A DNA stretch of 64,000 nucleotides from Panicum virgatum (lineage: Eukaryota > Streptophyta > Magnoliopsida > Poales > Poaceae), in the NCBI RefSeq assembly GCF_016808335.1, contig NC_053148.1, positions 43,602,930 through 43,666,929 of the forward strand, in the 5' to 3' direction. The position numbers and the translations under genes are program-made. How positions within the stretch are numbered: position 1 is the stretch's first letter; each line of letters opens with the position of its first letter. The notes under the pieces were generated by a model. The model made no database searches. It saw only the letters and a list, made by a program, of their open reading frames with translations, and was not told the DNA's origin. Positions 1 to 12,187 of this stretch are shown piece after piece.

Positions 1-395
1 ACCGCCGCGGCCGGCGCTCAGAGGAAAGCCGCCCGGGCGGCGGCGCACAGTGAAATCCGGGGCAGGCAAGGCGCAGTGGGGAATCGGGAAGCCCCAGGCG
101 GCAGCGGCGGAGATGGAGAGGCGCACGCCGCACGGGACTCCGAGGAGGGAGGAGTGGAATCCAAGGAGAGAGCAGGGAGGGGGGGGGGGGGGGGGGGGGA
201 GCGGTTGGTAGTGAGGGAGGGGGACCTTGCACTAGCTCGCTAGCTGGGGCTCTGCCTCTGCCGTTTACTCCTTGACACCTGTTTTTATTTCCGGGACCGG
301 GAGGGGGTGGATTGCGAATTTTTTTTAACTTTTGTGCTTGCGGGGAGGGAAAGAGTTGGTCGTATCTGTGTCTATGCCCCTGGACCGCTGCGGGT
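1..395. other. GC-rich window edge, no gene called
   Basis: GC-rich sequence with a run of 21 G at 179-199. It could be the 5' flank or untranslated end of a gene lying outside the window, but no reading frame, splice signal or known motif supports that. Nothing else is recognisable. Confidence 0.3.
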
Positions 396-403
396 GGGCT
401 CGG

Positions 404-2061
404 TAAGGATGGGAAACGCATACCAGATATTCGAATTATTCGATATTCGTATTCGTTTAAACATCAATATAGATATCTGTATCCGTATTCGAATTTAATG
501 TGGTAGTAAAGTGGATACATCCGAATCCGATTTTCATTGATTTTCTCTATCCGATTCCAGATTTATATTCGATAATATCCGACACTATCCGTATCCGTTT
601 TCATTCAAACTATTAAAGACATTATATCTTTTTCTTACCACCCATATTATTAATTTTAGAATAAATTTCACCAGCGGTCCCTGAACTTGTCCCGAGTTCT
701 CATCCCGGTCTCGGTACTCTCAAAATGCACGTTTAGGTCCCTGAATTTGTCCCGAGTTCTCATCCTGGTCCCGGTACTATCAAAATGCACGTCTAGGTCC
801 CTGAACTTGTCCCGAGTTCTCATCCCGGTCCATGAACTTTCTAATCTGTTTCATATAGGTCAAAACATTCATAACATGTGTTCCAAACAGTACGATTAAG
901 TGAACTGATAGGTGGGGCCCATATGGCAGTCACACCTCTCCCTTCTCCCTCCTCCCTCTGTATGGGCGCCGCCGGACCCCACCCCTAGCATCTGTCGCCA
1001 CCCGTGCGCCTGCGCTGCCACGATGGACCTCAGCTCCGCGCCGCCCCGATCCTCGTTCATGCCGCAACCGCCGCTTGGCCACGCCGACGGCGGACCCCGC
1101 ATCCCCGCCGCCCCTCCACCGGCCCCACGCCCTCCCTACCCAGCCGCGCTGCCGTCAAGGCCGTCGTCCCACGCGACCCTCGGCTACCCCGCTCCCTGTG
1201 GATGTCGTGCCACCCCGAGGGCGGCGCCCTCCATGGCCACCACCGCCGGCGCGCCCTGGCGGGCGAGCCCCGCTCCGGTCCTGGCCCCGGTCTAGCGCCC
1301 GCGGGCCCGCACAGCAAGAGAGGAGGGAGAAGGGAGAGGTGTGACTGCCATATGGGCCCCACCTATCAGTTCACTTAATCGTACTGTTTGGAGCGCATGT
1401 TATGGAGTTTTTGACCTATATGAAACAGATTAGCAAGTTTATGGACCGAGATGAGAACTCGGGACAAGTTCAAGGACCTAGACGTGCATTTTGAGAGTAC
1501 CGGGACCGGGATGAGAACTCGGGACAAGTTCAGGGACCTAGACGTGCATTTTGAGAGTACCGGGACCGGGATGAGAACTCGGGACAAGTTCAGGGACCGC
1601 TGGTGAAATTTACTCTTAATTTTATAATAAAGATATAACAAAAAAAGATTAAATTTACTTTAAATATTCTTATTTTATCTCAAAATTACTTCTATATTTT
1701 TTATTTATATATAATAAAATTATTTATATGTTTATTGCAATATATTTTAGTTCTAATTTTATTTTTATGTATTTATTTATTAATGATAAATAAATTTTTT
1801 TAACTAGATATCTTTGTTATATTATTATACTTTATTTTGTACCTGTAAAATAATTTTATAATCTAAAACTACTAATAAAGAAATTAACTAAATGTTAGCT
1901 CATATATCAAGTCAATATCCGAATTCAAATCCGAATCTGAGACATCCGTTTTGTATTCGTATCCGAGAATATCCGAATCCGTATCCGTATTCGATTTAAA
2001 ATGTGGTAAAAAGTGCTATCCAAATCCGATTCTATGCGAATCCGATCCGTTTCCATCCTTA
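404..2061. mobile_element. Non-autonomous Ac/Ds-like hAT transposon
   Basis: The element begins TAAGGATGGGAAACG at 404 and ends with the inverted counterpart CGTTTCCATCCTTA at 2061. It is flanked by 8-bp direct repeats with one mismatch, GGGCTCGG (396-403) and GGGCTAGG (2062-2069), the TSD length expected of hAT. Both subterminal regions are packed with short repeats of the CGAATATCCG / ATCCGTATCCG type in both orientations, as in Ac/Ds-like elements. It has no transposase frame, so it would need a transposase supplied in trans. A complete Mutator-like element sits inside it (659-1615). A related end occurs at 63546. Confidence 0.8.
659..1615. mobile_element. Mutator-like element nested in the hAT
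   Basis: The 9-bp TSD TTAATTTTA is perfect on both sides (650-658 and 1616-1624). The terminal inverted repeats (TIRs) start GAATAAATTTCACCAGCGG on the left and GAGTAAATTTCACCAGCGG on the right (read inward), one mismatch. The inverted arms are long, about 290 bp each (659-950 and 1335-1615), and each holds about three tandem units of about 60 bp beginning GGTCCCTGAACTTGTCCCG. The middle (about 955-1320) is GC-rich and proline-codon rich, unlike the AT-rich hAT around it. Long arms, 9-bp TSD and a GC-rich core fit a Pack-MULE-type non-autonomous element. That the core is a captured gene fragment is inference; I do not recognise its source. Confidence 0.8.
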
Positions 2062-2069
2062 GGGCTAGG

Positions 2070-3560
2070 GGAGCTTCTTGCGGTCTGACGGTGCACTTTT
2101 CCGGGATGGCCCACCTGTTTCGCACATTTGTCATCGAAAATGCTGTATAACGGCCCGCTGGTCTGATTTCTTCCCGCACTCTTAACGGCCGGACATCCGA
2201 TTGTAATTTTTTTATCGGACTGTCCATCGCAATATTGATAAATAATAGTTGTAATATACAAAATGAACACTTGTAACGTTAAAAAAATGTATACAAGTGT
2301 ATATAGATGGCTCTAATATCCGATTCGAAGATAGAAAATTCACATAGCAACATTAACATCATGTTTCATACGACATCCACTGCGAAACATAAAAAACAAT
2401 AATTACAATATTGGTGCTTATCTCTTCCAACATATATCGAGCATTCGATGATGAATAGACGTCTGAGTCATAGCATTATTTGATTTCTTTTATGGCACTG
2501 GTATACACTAAGAAGGTGGTTTTTCCACGTGTCCATGCATCGTTCAATATAACTTTTTTAGTTTCGAAATGTTTGAGTGGCTTTTCTTTAAATCAAGGTA
2601 AAGTCTCATCAGTTGCAATACGGTTAATAAATGAAAATTCAAATGAATACACACTAGTGGACATTTCATGGTACCATAGAGCACCGAGCGTTTTAAGTTT
2701 TGATCATAAAAAACTCGACTGGTGAGGAAAAGAACGCTCTCACAGTATTATATTAAGAAGAAGCTCAGCCTTCTTCTGGTCGGCAAAATTTCCGGAACCC
2801 TAAGCATGTTAGCAAGAGAGTTTTTTTTTGTTATGCAGCATTCAAAAATAATCCAGCCACAACTGGACATATCCATCGTGCAATTATATAATGCTGCAAG
2901 GTGCCATATCGGTGGCTCAAGCCCCCCGGCCGGTTAGTAGCACAGCGGCAACCCAACCGCTATTACGCTACACACGCGTTCGCGTTTTAACTTTTGGTCA
3001 TGGTGTATCTCATTTTTTTTACCTTAATGACTCGTTTTAGATTTGGTGATGTGCTAGAAAATAACCTGCAATGGTCATTTTGTAGTAGCTGTATTATGCA
3101 AGAAAACAATATACGGAAAGATAACGTATAACGTATGGAGTCAATTTTTATTTAAGAATCTTGTTAATACTAACTACAAATGTCGCTGTTAAAGCACCAG
3201 CAGTGGTGAACCTATATTTTCTCTCTCCTGCAATGAGGATATATAAAATAAGAAAACATTTTACTGCTTATATTTTTACTCGTTGCTTCCCTCACAAGAA
3301 TGGCAGATGTCCTACTCCATTTCTTTATTCAGTCTAAATCTATTCTTTCTCTCTCTTTCGTAAAGTTTTTTTTAAAAAAAATAACCAAGAACACTAACTC
3401 ATCATGCAAGAGATTAGACATCCACGCTGACCGAACATATACGAGAAAGACTGCCCCTGTAGTTTGTGAGACGCACCATACTGAGATACTCACACCTCCA
3501 CACGCATCTACCCACCTACGTATTACCTGCAGCGCTAGCCCCTCTTTCACAGAGTAACTT
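2070..3560. other. AT-rich intergenic, no gene
   Basis: No supported gene. The sequence is AT-rich with short frames under 90 codons and no domain signature. 2240-2420 contains short AT repeats. Confidence 0.4.
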
Positions 3561-5200
3561 CTTCCATTTACGATGATTCCACTCATTCAGCCCCCACGCA
3601 GGCTGCTGCGTTGCTCGCCGGCGGTTATTACCGGCGGGCGGGCGGTCCAGGGCGACAGGACAAAACCCGGCGGACCCGGGGCCCCGCACGCGCGCGCGTC
3701 GTGCCCGCTGCCCCGCGGGTGTGAGGTGGACGCGGTCGGGCCCGGCTCGAGGGGCGTACGGCCCCGGCGCGGGAGTACGGCGGCAGTGGTAGCTGGGCGG
3801 CAGGGAGCCGTTGGGTAAAGCCAGCCGGGGAGGCAGCAACCGCCGGGCCGTTCCGTTCGTTTCCCGTGACCCGCGGACGGGGCCCCCGTTTCTTCTCGAG
3901 CCTTCCGCCGTCCCGGGCTCCCGGCCCGCACGGCGTCTGCCTCTCGGACGGCAACGGTGGGCCACGAGCACGGACGGGACTGTACGGTAACCCACCACCC
4001 CAGAGTCGAAGGCAAAACATTCAGCGCCTACGGAAATCATTTTGTTGATTTTTTTTGGTAGAATCCCTATACGACTTGTTTTGTTTTTTTTCTGCTAGCT
4101 TTCGTCAGCAAGTTTGGAGTGCTACTGTAAAGGAGAAGTAACTGTGGCAGCCCGGCCCGGCCCGGCCCAAACGACCACACAGGACGCGCACGGAAGCATG
4201 GACGGCGCCGGCAGCGAGCAAGCATCCTTTCCCAGTGACTGTCAGCTCACAGAGTCACGGTGCGCGACATAACAGCCGGCGCACGTACACAACCGGGTTA
4301 GTTGGTCTCACGGCCACGCCACGCAAGAGAAAGTCCACTGCGTGCGGCAGCCTGCAGGTCTCGTCTTCTTCAACCCGCCGTCGTCGTGCCGGGCGGCTCC
4401 CCAGTGTTTTTCTTGTTTCAGCACGCGTTGCTTGCCTCGTCAGCAATGGCGACAGCTACATGAAGGTTATCTGGTCATGTGACTGTGAGCAGGTTGCAAC
4501 TTGCAGCTCGCAACCAGCCAGTACTGCCATGGCCGCGGCGAGCTCGATCGGTGGACGCGCAAAGCTAGCGGCCGCCTGCACAAGTCGCAAGTGGCTCTTC
4601 GCGATCCTCGCCGCGAGGGACCTGGCCGTTGGAGGTGGTTAGGGGCATTAATCAGCCCAGGAGCAGGCCATAACGCGGCTTTGCATTGGCCCCATCTGTA
4701 AGCGTCGCGTCGCGTCACCTGAGATCGCGACTCGCGAGTGCTCCGCCCGGCCAACCAGCCGCTCCCGCCGTCTCCGGGAGAACGACGGCGATGGCGGCGA
4801 CGACACACCTTTTTCCCTCCATGAACGAGAGGTCGGCTAGCTTCGTCGTCGTCGGCTCGTCACAGCTCCCTTATTTTTGGGCGTCATCAGATCGCTGGTT
4901 GCCGACTTGCTGTCGTCAGTGGATTTGGTTAGGGTCCGTTGGATGTTGCCATTGGTTCCACTGACCACTGGTTCAGGGATAGATGATGAAACGTCCCTGA
5001 GCAAACTCTTGTCATGTGGTTTCAGACCTTTTTTCAGCATGGCAAGTGTATGCATCCAGAGAGAAGCAGTGTTAACTGACGAGAAGGAAAATTATAGCGA
5101 AGGCATAAACAGGAGACAATTGTGACCAAACTGGTCCTCACAAATGGTTGTATATTCCAAAGTCAATCGGACCCAAAAATTTCAGTGGAACTGTAAAGTA
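3561..5200. other. GC-rich intergenic block downstream of the PLD-like gene
   Basis: 3590-4020 is strongly GC-rich and opens long frames on both strands at once, as compositional bias does. 4144-4167 has a CCCGG-repeat stretch. Frames at 4235-5055 show no recognisable domain. The stretch lies beyond the 3' end of the minus-strand PLD-like gene and may include an unannotated promoter or first exon, but nothing decides this. Confidence 0.3.
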
Positions 5201-5439
5201 TTTACATTTGTACATTTGGAGGTACAGTTATCACTGAGACAGCTTATTCTCCGTGAAAAACAACTTTGCAGACTACACGAAACAAGCGCAAAAATCTTGG
5301 TGGTGTCGTGTGTGAATCCCTCTTGGATGATTCTTTGCTACTCCACAGTCCATCCCGGGACTCTGATTTTCTTTATTGGCTATGTGTGAGGAAGAAAAGA
5401 AGAAGAAGAAGACAATGCTGAACTGGAACTGAGCTGATC

Positions 5440-8400
5440 CTACACTGACGCTTCCAGTGGTTCAACCGGTACTGTATAAGGAGAGTACCAATCTGCTTCA
5501 AAGATATCCTGCAGCTGCGAGACAATGGATGGGCTGTATGTTCCGAAGCTCACTCCCGCTGTCGTGTAGAAGTAATCCCAGATGAGGTTGCTGGTGCCAA
5601 TGTTTGCCCGCACGTCGCTGACAGCGTACTTGCCATGGTTCACCCGAGTGAAGTCAGGGTAACGGTTCCCTGTCGCAGCGCCACCCGGAGACATTGCAGG
5701 TCCGGTCTCGTTGTACCCAGGAACCATGTAGTATTTGATCTCGACCTTGCCACCACAGTGATTATACTTTGAAGATGCACAGAGGATGTTGGAGTATAGA
5801 AGGCTCTTCAAGTAGTTTTCTGTGTTTGGGATGAAGTGTGTCCAGTAGGCAACGAGAAGCCTCACAGTTGCATTCTTTGAGAACACTACCTGTCAAGAAT
5901 CAGTTATACCTTGGTTAGATCACTGCCTTGCTGCTCATTAGAGATAAAACGAAGAAAAATCTTTTTGAAAAAAAGTGGGTTTAGATTTTGCTAGAACCAT
6001 GCTGGATCCGAAGTGTAAATACCTCTGAGATTGCTGATGACAAGGATGGCCAGTAGACTGTTTGAGTACCATACTGTGACTGTCCAAGCCAATCCATAGT
6101 ATTCATTCTTACAATTCCCCCAACCTTAACAGATTTAATGGTGTCAACCCAACCCTGCTCATCTGCTTGGAATTTGCCAAATGTCACCTGTGAAACAAGA
6201 AATATGAAGTTAACTTCCTGAAACGCAAAGTAGTCCTTGGATAGGTCAGTTATTCTTTTGTTTAATTGTCTGTATTAATTATACTTTTGCAGAATACAGG
6301 GTGAGAAATAGGTCAAGATAGTGAAAAATGACCTATTTATATACATAATAAATATGTACTGAAAGAAAGGTTTATCATGAGATACCATGAATCAAACAAA
6401 TCGAAATAGCCTTTTTTTTCCCTTAGGCAAACTAGAGGATGCAGGAAAAATTAAAAAAAAAACTTTCATTTTTCATGGACTCATTTATATATCACCATGC
6501 ATGCCAGGTATGATTTATACTGAGACATAGGTAACCAAAGCACCCATTGACCAAAGAATTTATGGATCAGAGGCTATTTTTCTTCAAAAAGTGGAGCATA
6601 TGTGTTATTACCTCAGGTGGAGCAAAGGAAAGGTAGCTCAAGTAGTGCTCCTGAGTGGATTTCTTGTACCCAGGGGTTTCAAGTGGCACATCAATCATTT
6701 CAGGATTGGCAAGTGCCGGATATCCATCTGTATATGAGATGTCAACAGAAGGTGGTATTGGTGACCTGATCAAAGAATGAAAAAGAAATGTATTATTTAG
6801 GCATATAGAAAAATGCTACGCCTGAGAGTTTTTAGGGCGCTTGATGCTAAAGATAGGATTCAAGTAAATAAATACCAGCTACTGAATCCTTTAAAGAGGA
6901 AGGACAAGGTATAAAGGATATGTAAAGAGCATTGTCAGAAGCTAGATCAAAATTCTGATAAAATCAGAAAAGATAGATTAACTGATAGATTTTTGATATT
7001 ATATATTCCTATTTACATACCAGTCAATTTTTCTAAGAATTTGTGCACAAAGTCCTAAATAAGTGCAAACTACAGAGAAAGATATAAACCTGCATCTTTC
7101 TTTTGGCTGTAGGAAATGTGACCAGCATGGAACCTTTCTAGAAACTTGCCACTGCTTATCCCAAGCTACTTTGGTATAAGTAGTTGAGTTGAGGGCTGAA
7201 AGCGACCAAAGATTTTGAAAATATACTTCCACAGCTTTTGTTATTTGTGGACAATCAGCAAAATAAATCCCAAGCTCCTTGACCTGCAATGTAAGTAAAA
7301 GTAGTGCCAACAGATTAACCCCTTTGTTTCTCCACAGTCCACACTAGACTGCAAATAAAATATGTAATACAACTTCCTTTCTGTCCAATATACCTGGGTA
7401 AGAGATTTCCAATCGTTGTTTGCTGACCCTATATACATGTCTTTTTTATCCGATATCCAGACTTTTGCATGCAAAACGCCAGATCCCCACCACTTCTCAA
7501 AAAGAAGGGTTACATTCTGAACATTTGGTCTTCCTGCAGCCAGATCGGCGCTCTCTTTGTCAAAATCAGGAGCAAATCCTGAGTGTTGCACAATCCTGAA
7601 ATGGTGCTGCAGTCATTATAGAAAAAATAAATTTCGCCACGCACACACTATTTTATTATTCATAAATGTTCAGTCATTTGCTTGATAACTTATATGAAGC
7701 TCCATTGTGACGCCAGCTTCTGTTGGCATTCCATATTTTTAGGCAACATCCACTTCTTATAATTAAGTAATCACTATCATGATAAAAACTGATAATTCAA
7801 GTATCAGACTCAATTCTTGCCTGATTTTGATCTTACGATCTGCAGCATTCTCCAATGCCTTGTAAACCCGGTGCCCCTCATCAGCCCCAAATCTCTTCAT
7901 GTCACTATCGGAGTACCCATAATCCCCTGATTTTGGATTGTTTGGCTGCGCTAAGAACTGCCAGTACTGTGCAAGGATGTCCAGGCTCTTGGTTGCATTA
8001 CCCGAGAGCCACTGCAGTACATCTCCTGTAGATCCGAAGAACAAACAGAAATCAACAAACTTATGCAAATGCAGCCACTGCAGAATGCGCATAACCAAAT
8101 TGCATCCCTTGCAAAAAATATTTGTAATTTACTAATTTCACAAACTCGCAAATCATTAGTTAAAAAGTAAACTCATATACCAACACCGCCAATGAACAAC
8201 AAAATAAATATCCGACCATTTAATGTGTGTGCATTTCAAATTTCCCTGCAGCATGAGCATGACCTAAACCGAAGTTACAGAAATCTTCTATCCTTCACCG
8301 GAACCACAGACTACAGAAAAAATGTTTTCGTACAAAACTAGAAATCCCATCCTCCCACAAGTTCACATTCCCTAACTGGTAAACGAGACACACCACATTT

Positions 8401-8908
8401 GTGTCCCTATCACTCCATCAGCCGAATAATTGGTAACCAGATTGAGCGCCACACAGAATACAATCATCAGACGTTTTTCACCATTCCACATCACCTATCC
8501 TATCAAATTGGAGCATCTGAACTATCCGGTAGGGGAGCTAGCCAGAAATATGACATCAAAAGCGATTTTTTTTCCTACACATTCCAGCATACGCCGTCCG
8601 AGCGCCTAATCCCCAATCGACGGCAGCAGCCCACATCCATGATCCATCAACGCCTGCTGAGCACGAAGTATTGAAGTAACCAACACGCGCGCGCTGGCGC
8701 CAAGCGGGGGATAGAGAGAGAGAGAGTGCGGTATACCGGTGGAGAGGACCCCGGGGACGCGGCGGAGGTGCGGCATGTCGGTGGGGATGGACTGCACCAG
8801 CCACGCCTTGCAGGTGGCGGCGCCCGCCGGCAGCGGCCCCCGCAGCGCGGCGGCAGCGACGAGCAAGGGCAGTAGGAGGAGGCGCCGGCGGTGCGGTGAG
8901 GAAGGCAT
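5440..8908 (-). CDS. Phospholipase D superfamily protein, PLD3/PLD4-like, two HKD motifs
   Basis: Seven coding exons on the minus strand: 8737-8908, 7821-8025, 7394-7595, 7090-7283, 6612-6765, 6023-6187, 5440-5889. Lengths sum to 1542 nt, a 513-residue protein plus TAG stop, with every junction in phase. Residues 1-30 form a signal peptide or anchor: an Arg-rich start, a Leu/Ala core, then Gly-Ala-Ala. The first HKD motif, HAKVWISD, has H168, K170 and D175, followed by the typical GSANNDWKS. The second, HGKYAVSD, has H449, K451 and D456, followed by GTSNLIWDYF. Both catalytic triads are intact. The family includes phosphodiesterases acting on phospholipids; animal PLD3/PLD4 members are lysosomal 5' exonucleases, so the substrate here is open. 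A secretory or vacuolar location is likely. It lacks the C2 or PX/PH domains of classical plant PLDs. Intron 2 is GC-AG: it starts GCAAGA at 7820, and the nearby GT would break the frame. The start is the first ATG giving a clean signal peptide. Confidence 0.9.
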
Positions 8909-9330
8909 GGCTCGTGCTACGGTGCTAGTCTGAACTCTGAAGTCTGAAGCTGTGGAACCCAAGTAGTGAGAAAAGGCTTGGCGGGTCAACTGTCCAAGTG
9001 ATGATCACCTGCTTCTGCAGTTCTGCCTCCGCACGCATGTTTTCGAATCATTTGATTTTGAATATTCAGATCCATCTTTTCTCTCTTTCAAATTCAAATT
9101 CAAATCTATGTTCGCAGTTTTGCGGTTATCATTACATCATGCAGTTGCATTCGGCATGGCAAATTGGCAAATGCAGTGACAGGGGCATGCAGTGGTAAGT
9201 GAATCAGAAGCGGCAGCAGAACAGAAGGCTAGCGTCAGGTACTCAGGTGAGATGAGGATCCAGTGAGGTGGTGGGTACACGGGCGCCGGTCAACGTGCAA
9301 CTGTGGCCGGATGGTTGTCCTATGCTAGAA
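8909..9330. other. Upstream region of the PLD-like gene
   Basis: Sequence 5' of the PLD-like start codon on the minus strand. It should hold the 5' UTR and promoter, but I see no convincing TATA box. 9086-9106 is a short AAATTC-type repeat stretch. Confidence 0.35.
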
Positions 9331-9640
9331 ATTGTATTAACTTTGACCGCTAATTATATATATATATATATTAAATTAAGGCAGTTTCCAAAACCAACTT
9401 CAGAATCTCTGCACTAGGAACCCTGAAGAATCTAATGAAACATTTGACCGTATAATTAGAGGATGGTTACTGTAGCATCACTGTAGCCAATTATCGATTA
9501 ATTATCGTCATTAGATTCGTCGTAAAAAGTTACACTTATCTCTAAAAAAATTTTGTAAATAAACTTCATTTAGTACTCCATATATGCGAAATTCTTTTCT
9601 CGAAAATTATGTGCTAATGAGAACCAAACAGGACCCATGA
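9330..9640. mobile_element. Tourist-like MITE remnant
   Basis: Contains the conserved interior of grass PIF/Harbinger (Tourist-type) MITEs: TTACTGTAGCATCACTGTAG, then ATTAGATTCGTC, and a right end reading AACCAAACAGGACCC. The matching left end is not found, so the copy is truncated or diverged on the left. A TA dinucleotide run lies at 9355-9370. Confidence 0.5.
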
Positions 9641-9779
9641 GGCAGGCCGGCCAGGATGATTGGATGGATGGATTCGTGGCCATAGATGCCGGCGCGTCAC
9701 TCGCAGTCCGCCTCGATCGCTCCTCCTATTCTTCGCTCCGTTCAGACTTGGCGGAATATTCTTGGAGTGTTGACCGCCT

Positions 9780-10036
9780 CAAGGATTGGACGGCAATTTA
9801 TGCAAATCAATGATAGATAAAAATGCTAAATGCTGAGGTGGAGGAAAAAAAGAGAGAAGAGGTGGGCTTCAAATTTGCAGCCAGCTCGAACATAATAATT
9901 AAGAAATCTTGTGAGAGGGACATGTAGGCTTTATATTAATGATGAAAGACTAAATTACTATACTAGTTGGCTGAGAGATAGAATATAAAATTTTTTACAG
10001 CTAACAACTAGCTGTATTATTAGTCTTGCTCTTAGA
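9780..10036. mobile_element. Probable MITE, family uncertain
   Basis: A short block with GCTGAGGTGGAGG near the left and ATTAGTCTTGCTCTTAGAGC at the right end, a pattern common in small grass inverted-repeat elements. Clean termini and a TSD were not resolved. Confidence 0.3.
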
Positions 10037-10042
10037 GCAGGG

Positions 10043-10475
10043 ATAATGAGCAAGTATTATAGCCGGTTGCAAGCAAGCCGAATTCTATTTGGAGGAGAGA
10101 AGAAAGAAGAGAGAGAAGAAAAAACTGGTGCTCCACTGGCCGCCAGCTAAAGCCGGCGCTCTATTGGGCCCGCATGCCCTCAACAGACGGCATGCAGCCT
10201 GCACCAAGCACAGGAGCTGGCGCATACCCAACATGCAACCGGCTTGGGGCTATCCGTCCGTTTCTGCGCCCGCTACTGCCTGTATACCAGCGGTTCGGTG
10301 CATACGAGCCCACATACCAGCGGTTCAGTGCATACGGGCCCACTTGCAGGGAGCAGAGAGCCTTTTTGAGCCGGCGGCGAGCAAAACGCCTGCTCTCTTC
10401 TCTTTTCTTTTTTCTCTTTCTTTCACATAGAATTCAGTCTGCTTTGTAGCCTTCTATAATACTTGTTTTTATTAT
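10043..10475. mobile_element. Small TIR DNA element
   Basis: The left end begins ATAATGAGCAAGTATTATAG and the right end, read inward, begins ATAATAAAAACAAGTATTAT. The match continues through GAATTCTAT and a purine-rich run for about 70 bp. The core is GC-rich and holds two tandem 30-bp units around 10280-10340 (AGCGGTTCGGTGCATACG type). No coding capacity. Its right half is also present in the dispersed repeat copy at 35567. Confidence 0.55.
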
Positions 10476-11818
10476 TTTTCTTCCACAGTTAGTTGCCTTC
10501 AATACTGCTGACTCCTCTCCTCGAGCCTATATAAGCTAAGGAGGTCGTAGCTCTACCTAAACAGACACATAAATACATAACATATCTTCTTCTCTATTGT
10601 AGTTGTTCCGACATCTCCATCCCATCCATAGGTGTTAGGAGAGTATAGCTCCGAAACCAATCTAGACATGCACTCTCCGTCCTGAAATGTGAGACATTTT
10701 GTTTTGTTCTAAGTCAAAATAGTCTAAATTTGACCAAATTTATAGAAAAAATATTAGCATCTAACACATTAAATAAGTAAGTTATAAAAATATATTTCAT
10801 AATAAATCTAATTATTCTCATTTGACATTCAAAATATTATTACTCTTTTCTATAAACTTGGCCAAACTTAGAACAGTTTGACTTAAAAGTAGGTACTAGC
10901 TATGTATGCACGCATTCATAAATGTTTTTAATGGAATTATTTTACATGTGTTTTCAGTTACCATCTATGCTAATTTAGTGTGTAGATTTATTTTATTAAA
11001 TAAAGTTATCTGATTGCCACCAAAAACCTTCTGATGAAAAATTGATTGTGCAAGCAGCTGTCCAATCGACTAATTAATTGTTTGCTGTGCAATTCCCTTT
11101 CACTTACATTTTTTTCATTCATTGCATTTACAATGATTAAGGATGCTCAATTATTTGTTCATTATTGTAAAAATGATCATGCAAGCGACCGTATATCAAC
11201 TGGTCAATTGATTTGCATGATAACCTTTCGGTTGTATTTTTTCATTTCTTGTTGCATTTGCAGTGACTTTATTCAAGTGTTGTTTCTGTGTTTTTTTTAT
11301 ATTGACATGTATAATATCATCAAATGATTTTGTTTTTTCTTAACTCTAAATTTGAGAATTAAGGATTCGCTCATAAATATAAGGTTCAGAAACTATTGAT
11401 TCAAATGTTGTTTGGTGCAATTAAATATAAAGCATCATAAGTTTTTTATTAATTTAAGATGTCCAATATTTATTAATTTACTGTAAATATTTTTTTTTGC
11501 CTATTTTATTTTGAAAATGTGTCTACGGCACATACATCTCAACTAGTTTAAGAAAAACTCAAACAATTTAAGAAAAACAAACATAAGCATACATATTTTC
11601 TTTGTGAATTTGTGATACAAATATGCAAGACAAGCAATACATAATTGAAATAAGATACAATTACGACTTCACTTACCAAATTGTCGATTGGATAATAATT
11701 TCTGCATGATAGTAACATAATAGTGGTGACACTTGCAAACCGAAAAACACTTTCCAATCTTTTTAGACAGCTTTTGCCAAACTCAAAATGCCATAAAACT
11801 AGTACTACTATAGCCAAC
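10346..11818. repeat. Dispersed 1.5-kb repeat, copy A
   Basis: Near-identical in long blocks, and in the same orientation, to 35567-37543. Both run from a GCAGGGAGCAGAG start through CTCCTCTCCTCGAGCCTATA, a shared Stowaway-type MITE and a long AT-rich tail, and both stop at ACTAGTACTACTATAGCCA. There is a TATA-like TATATAAG near 10529. No coding frame survives. It could be an old DNA transposon or LTR derivative, or a segmental copy; its class is not recognised. Copy B carries a later LINE insertion that copy A lacks. Confidence 0.7.
10673..10889. mobile_element. Stowaway-like MITE within repeat copy A
   Basis: Starts CTCTCCGTCCTGAAATGTGA and continues through the AGACATTTTGTTTTG interior. 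The right TIR present in the sister copy (GGACAGAGGGAGTA at about 36124) is missing here, so this copy is truncated at its right end. Confidence 0.6.
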
Positions 11819-11829
11819 ATTAGTATGCA

Positions 11830-12180
11830 TAATAAATTTATAACAGTGCAAATTTGTTAACAAACAATATGATTCATACTGCTGTCAAAATTCAAAAATA
11901 AAGATTCCTCTTCAGATTACATGAAAGGGAAGAACCTTTTTTGTTATGGTTTAAAAGGGAAGAACTCAATCATGAGAATGCAGGGAAGTTACTTTAGCTA
12001 AAAATTTGGATGGACGAAACATGACGAAAATTATTCTAGTATAGATGTAACACGATCAAGGTTGCTGTACAGAGGTTGACATATCCTCATCTGGCCATTC
12101 TAGTATAGATATAGCACAATCAAGCTTGCACAGAAGTTCATATATTTAGTTACATGACGAAATTAATTGTTGTAGTTACA
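11830..12180. other. Intergenic, no gene
   Basis: AT-rich with no frame or element recognised. A short imperfect repeat (ATTCTAGTATAGAT) occurs at 12033 and 12097. Confidence 0.3.
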
Positions 12181-12187
12181 TGCCCAT

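Noticed and set aside
912..1378. Proline-rich frames inside the Mutator-like element
   Set aside because: They lie in the GC-rich core, are open on both strands and extend into the inverted arms.
3516..4048. Overlapping frames of 60-174 codons on both strands
   Set aside because: GC bias explains them; no conserved motif or splice structure.
7819..7836. Alternative GT donor for PLD-like intron 2
   Set aside because: Using it breaks the reading frame into exon 3, while the GC donor keeps all seven exons in phase.
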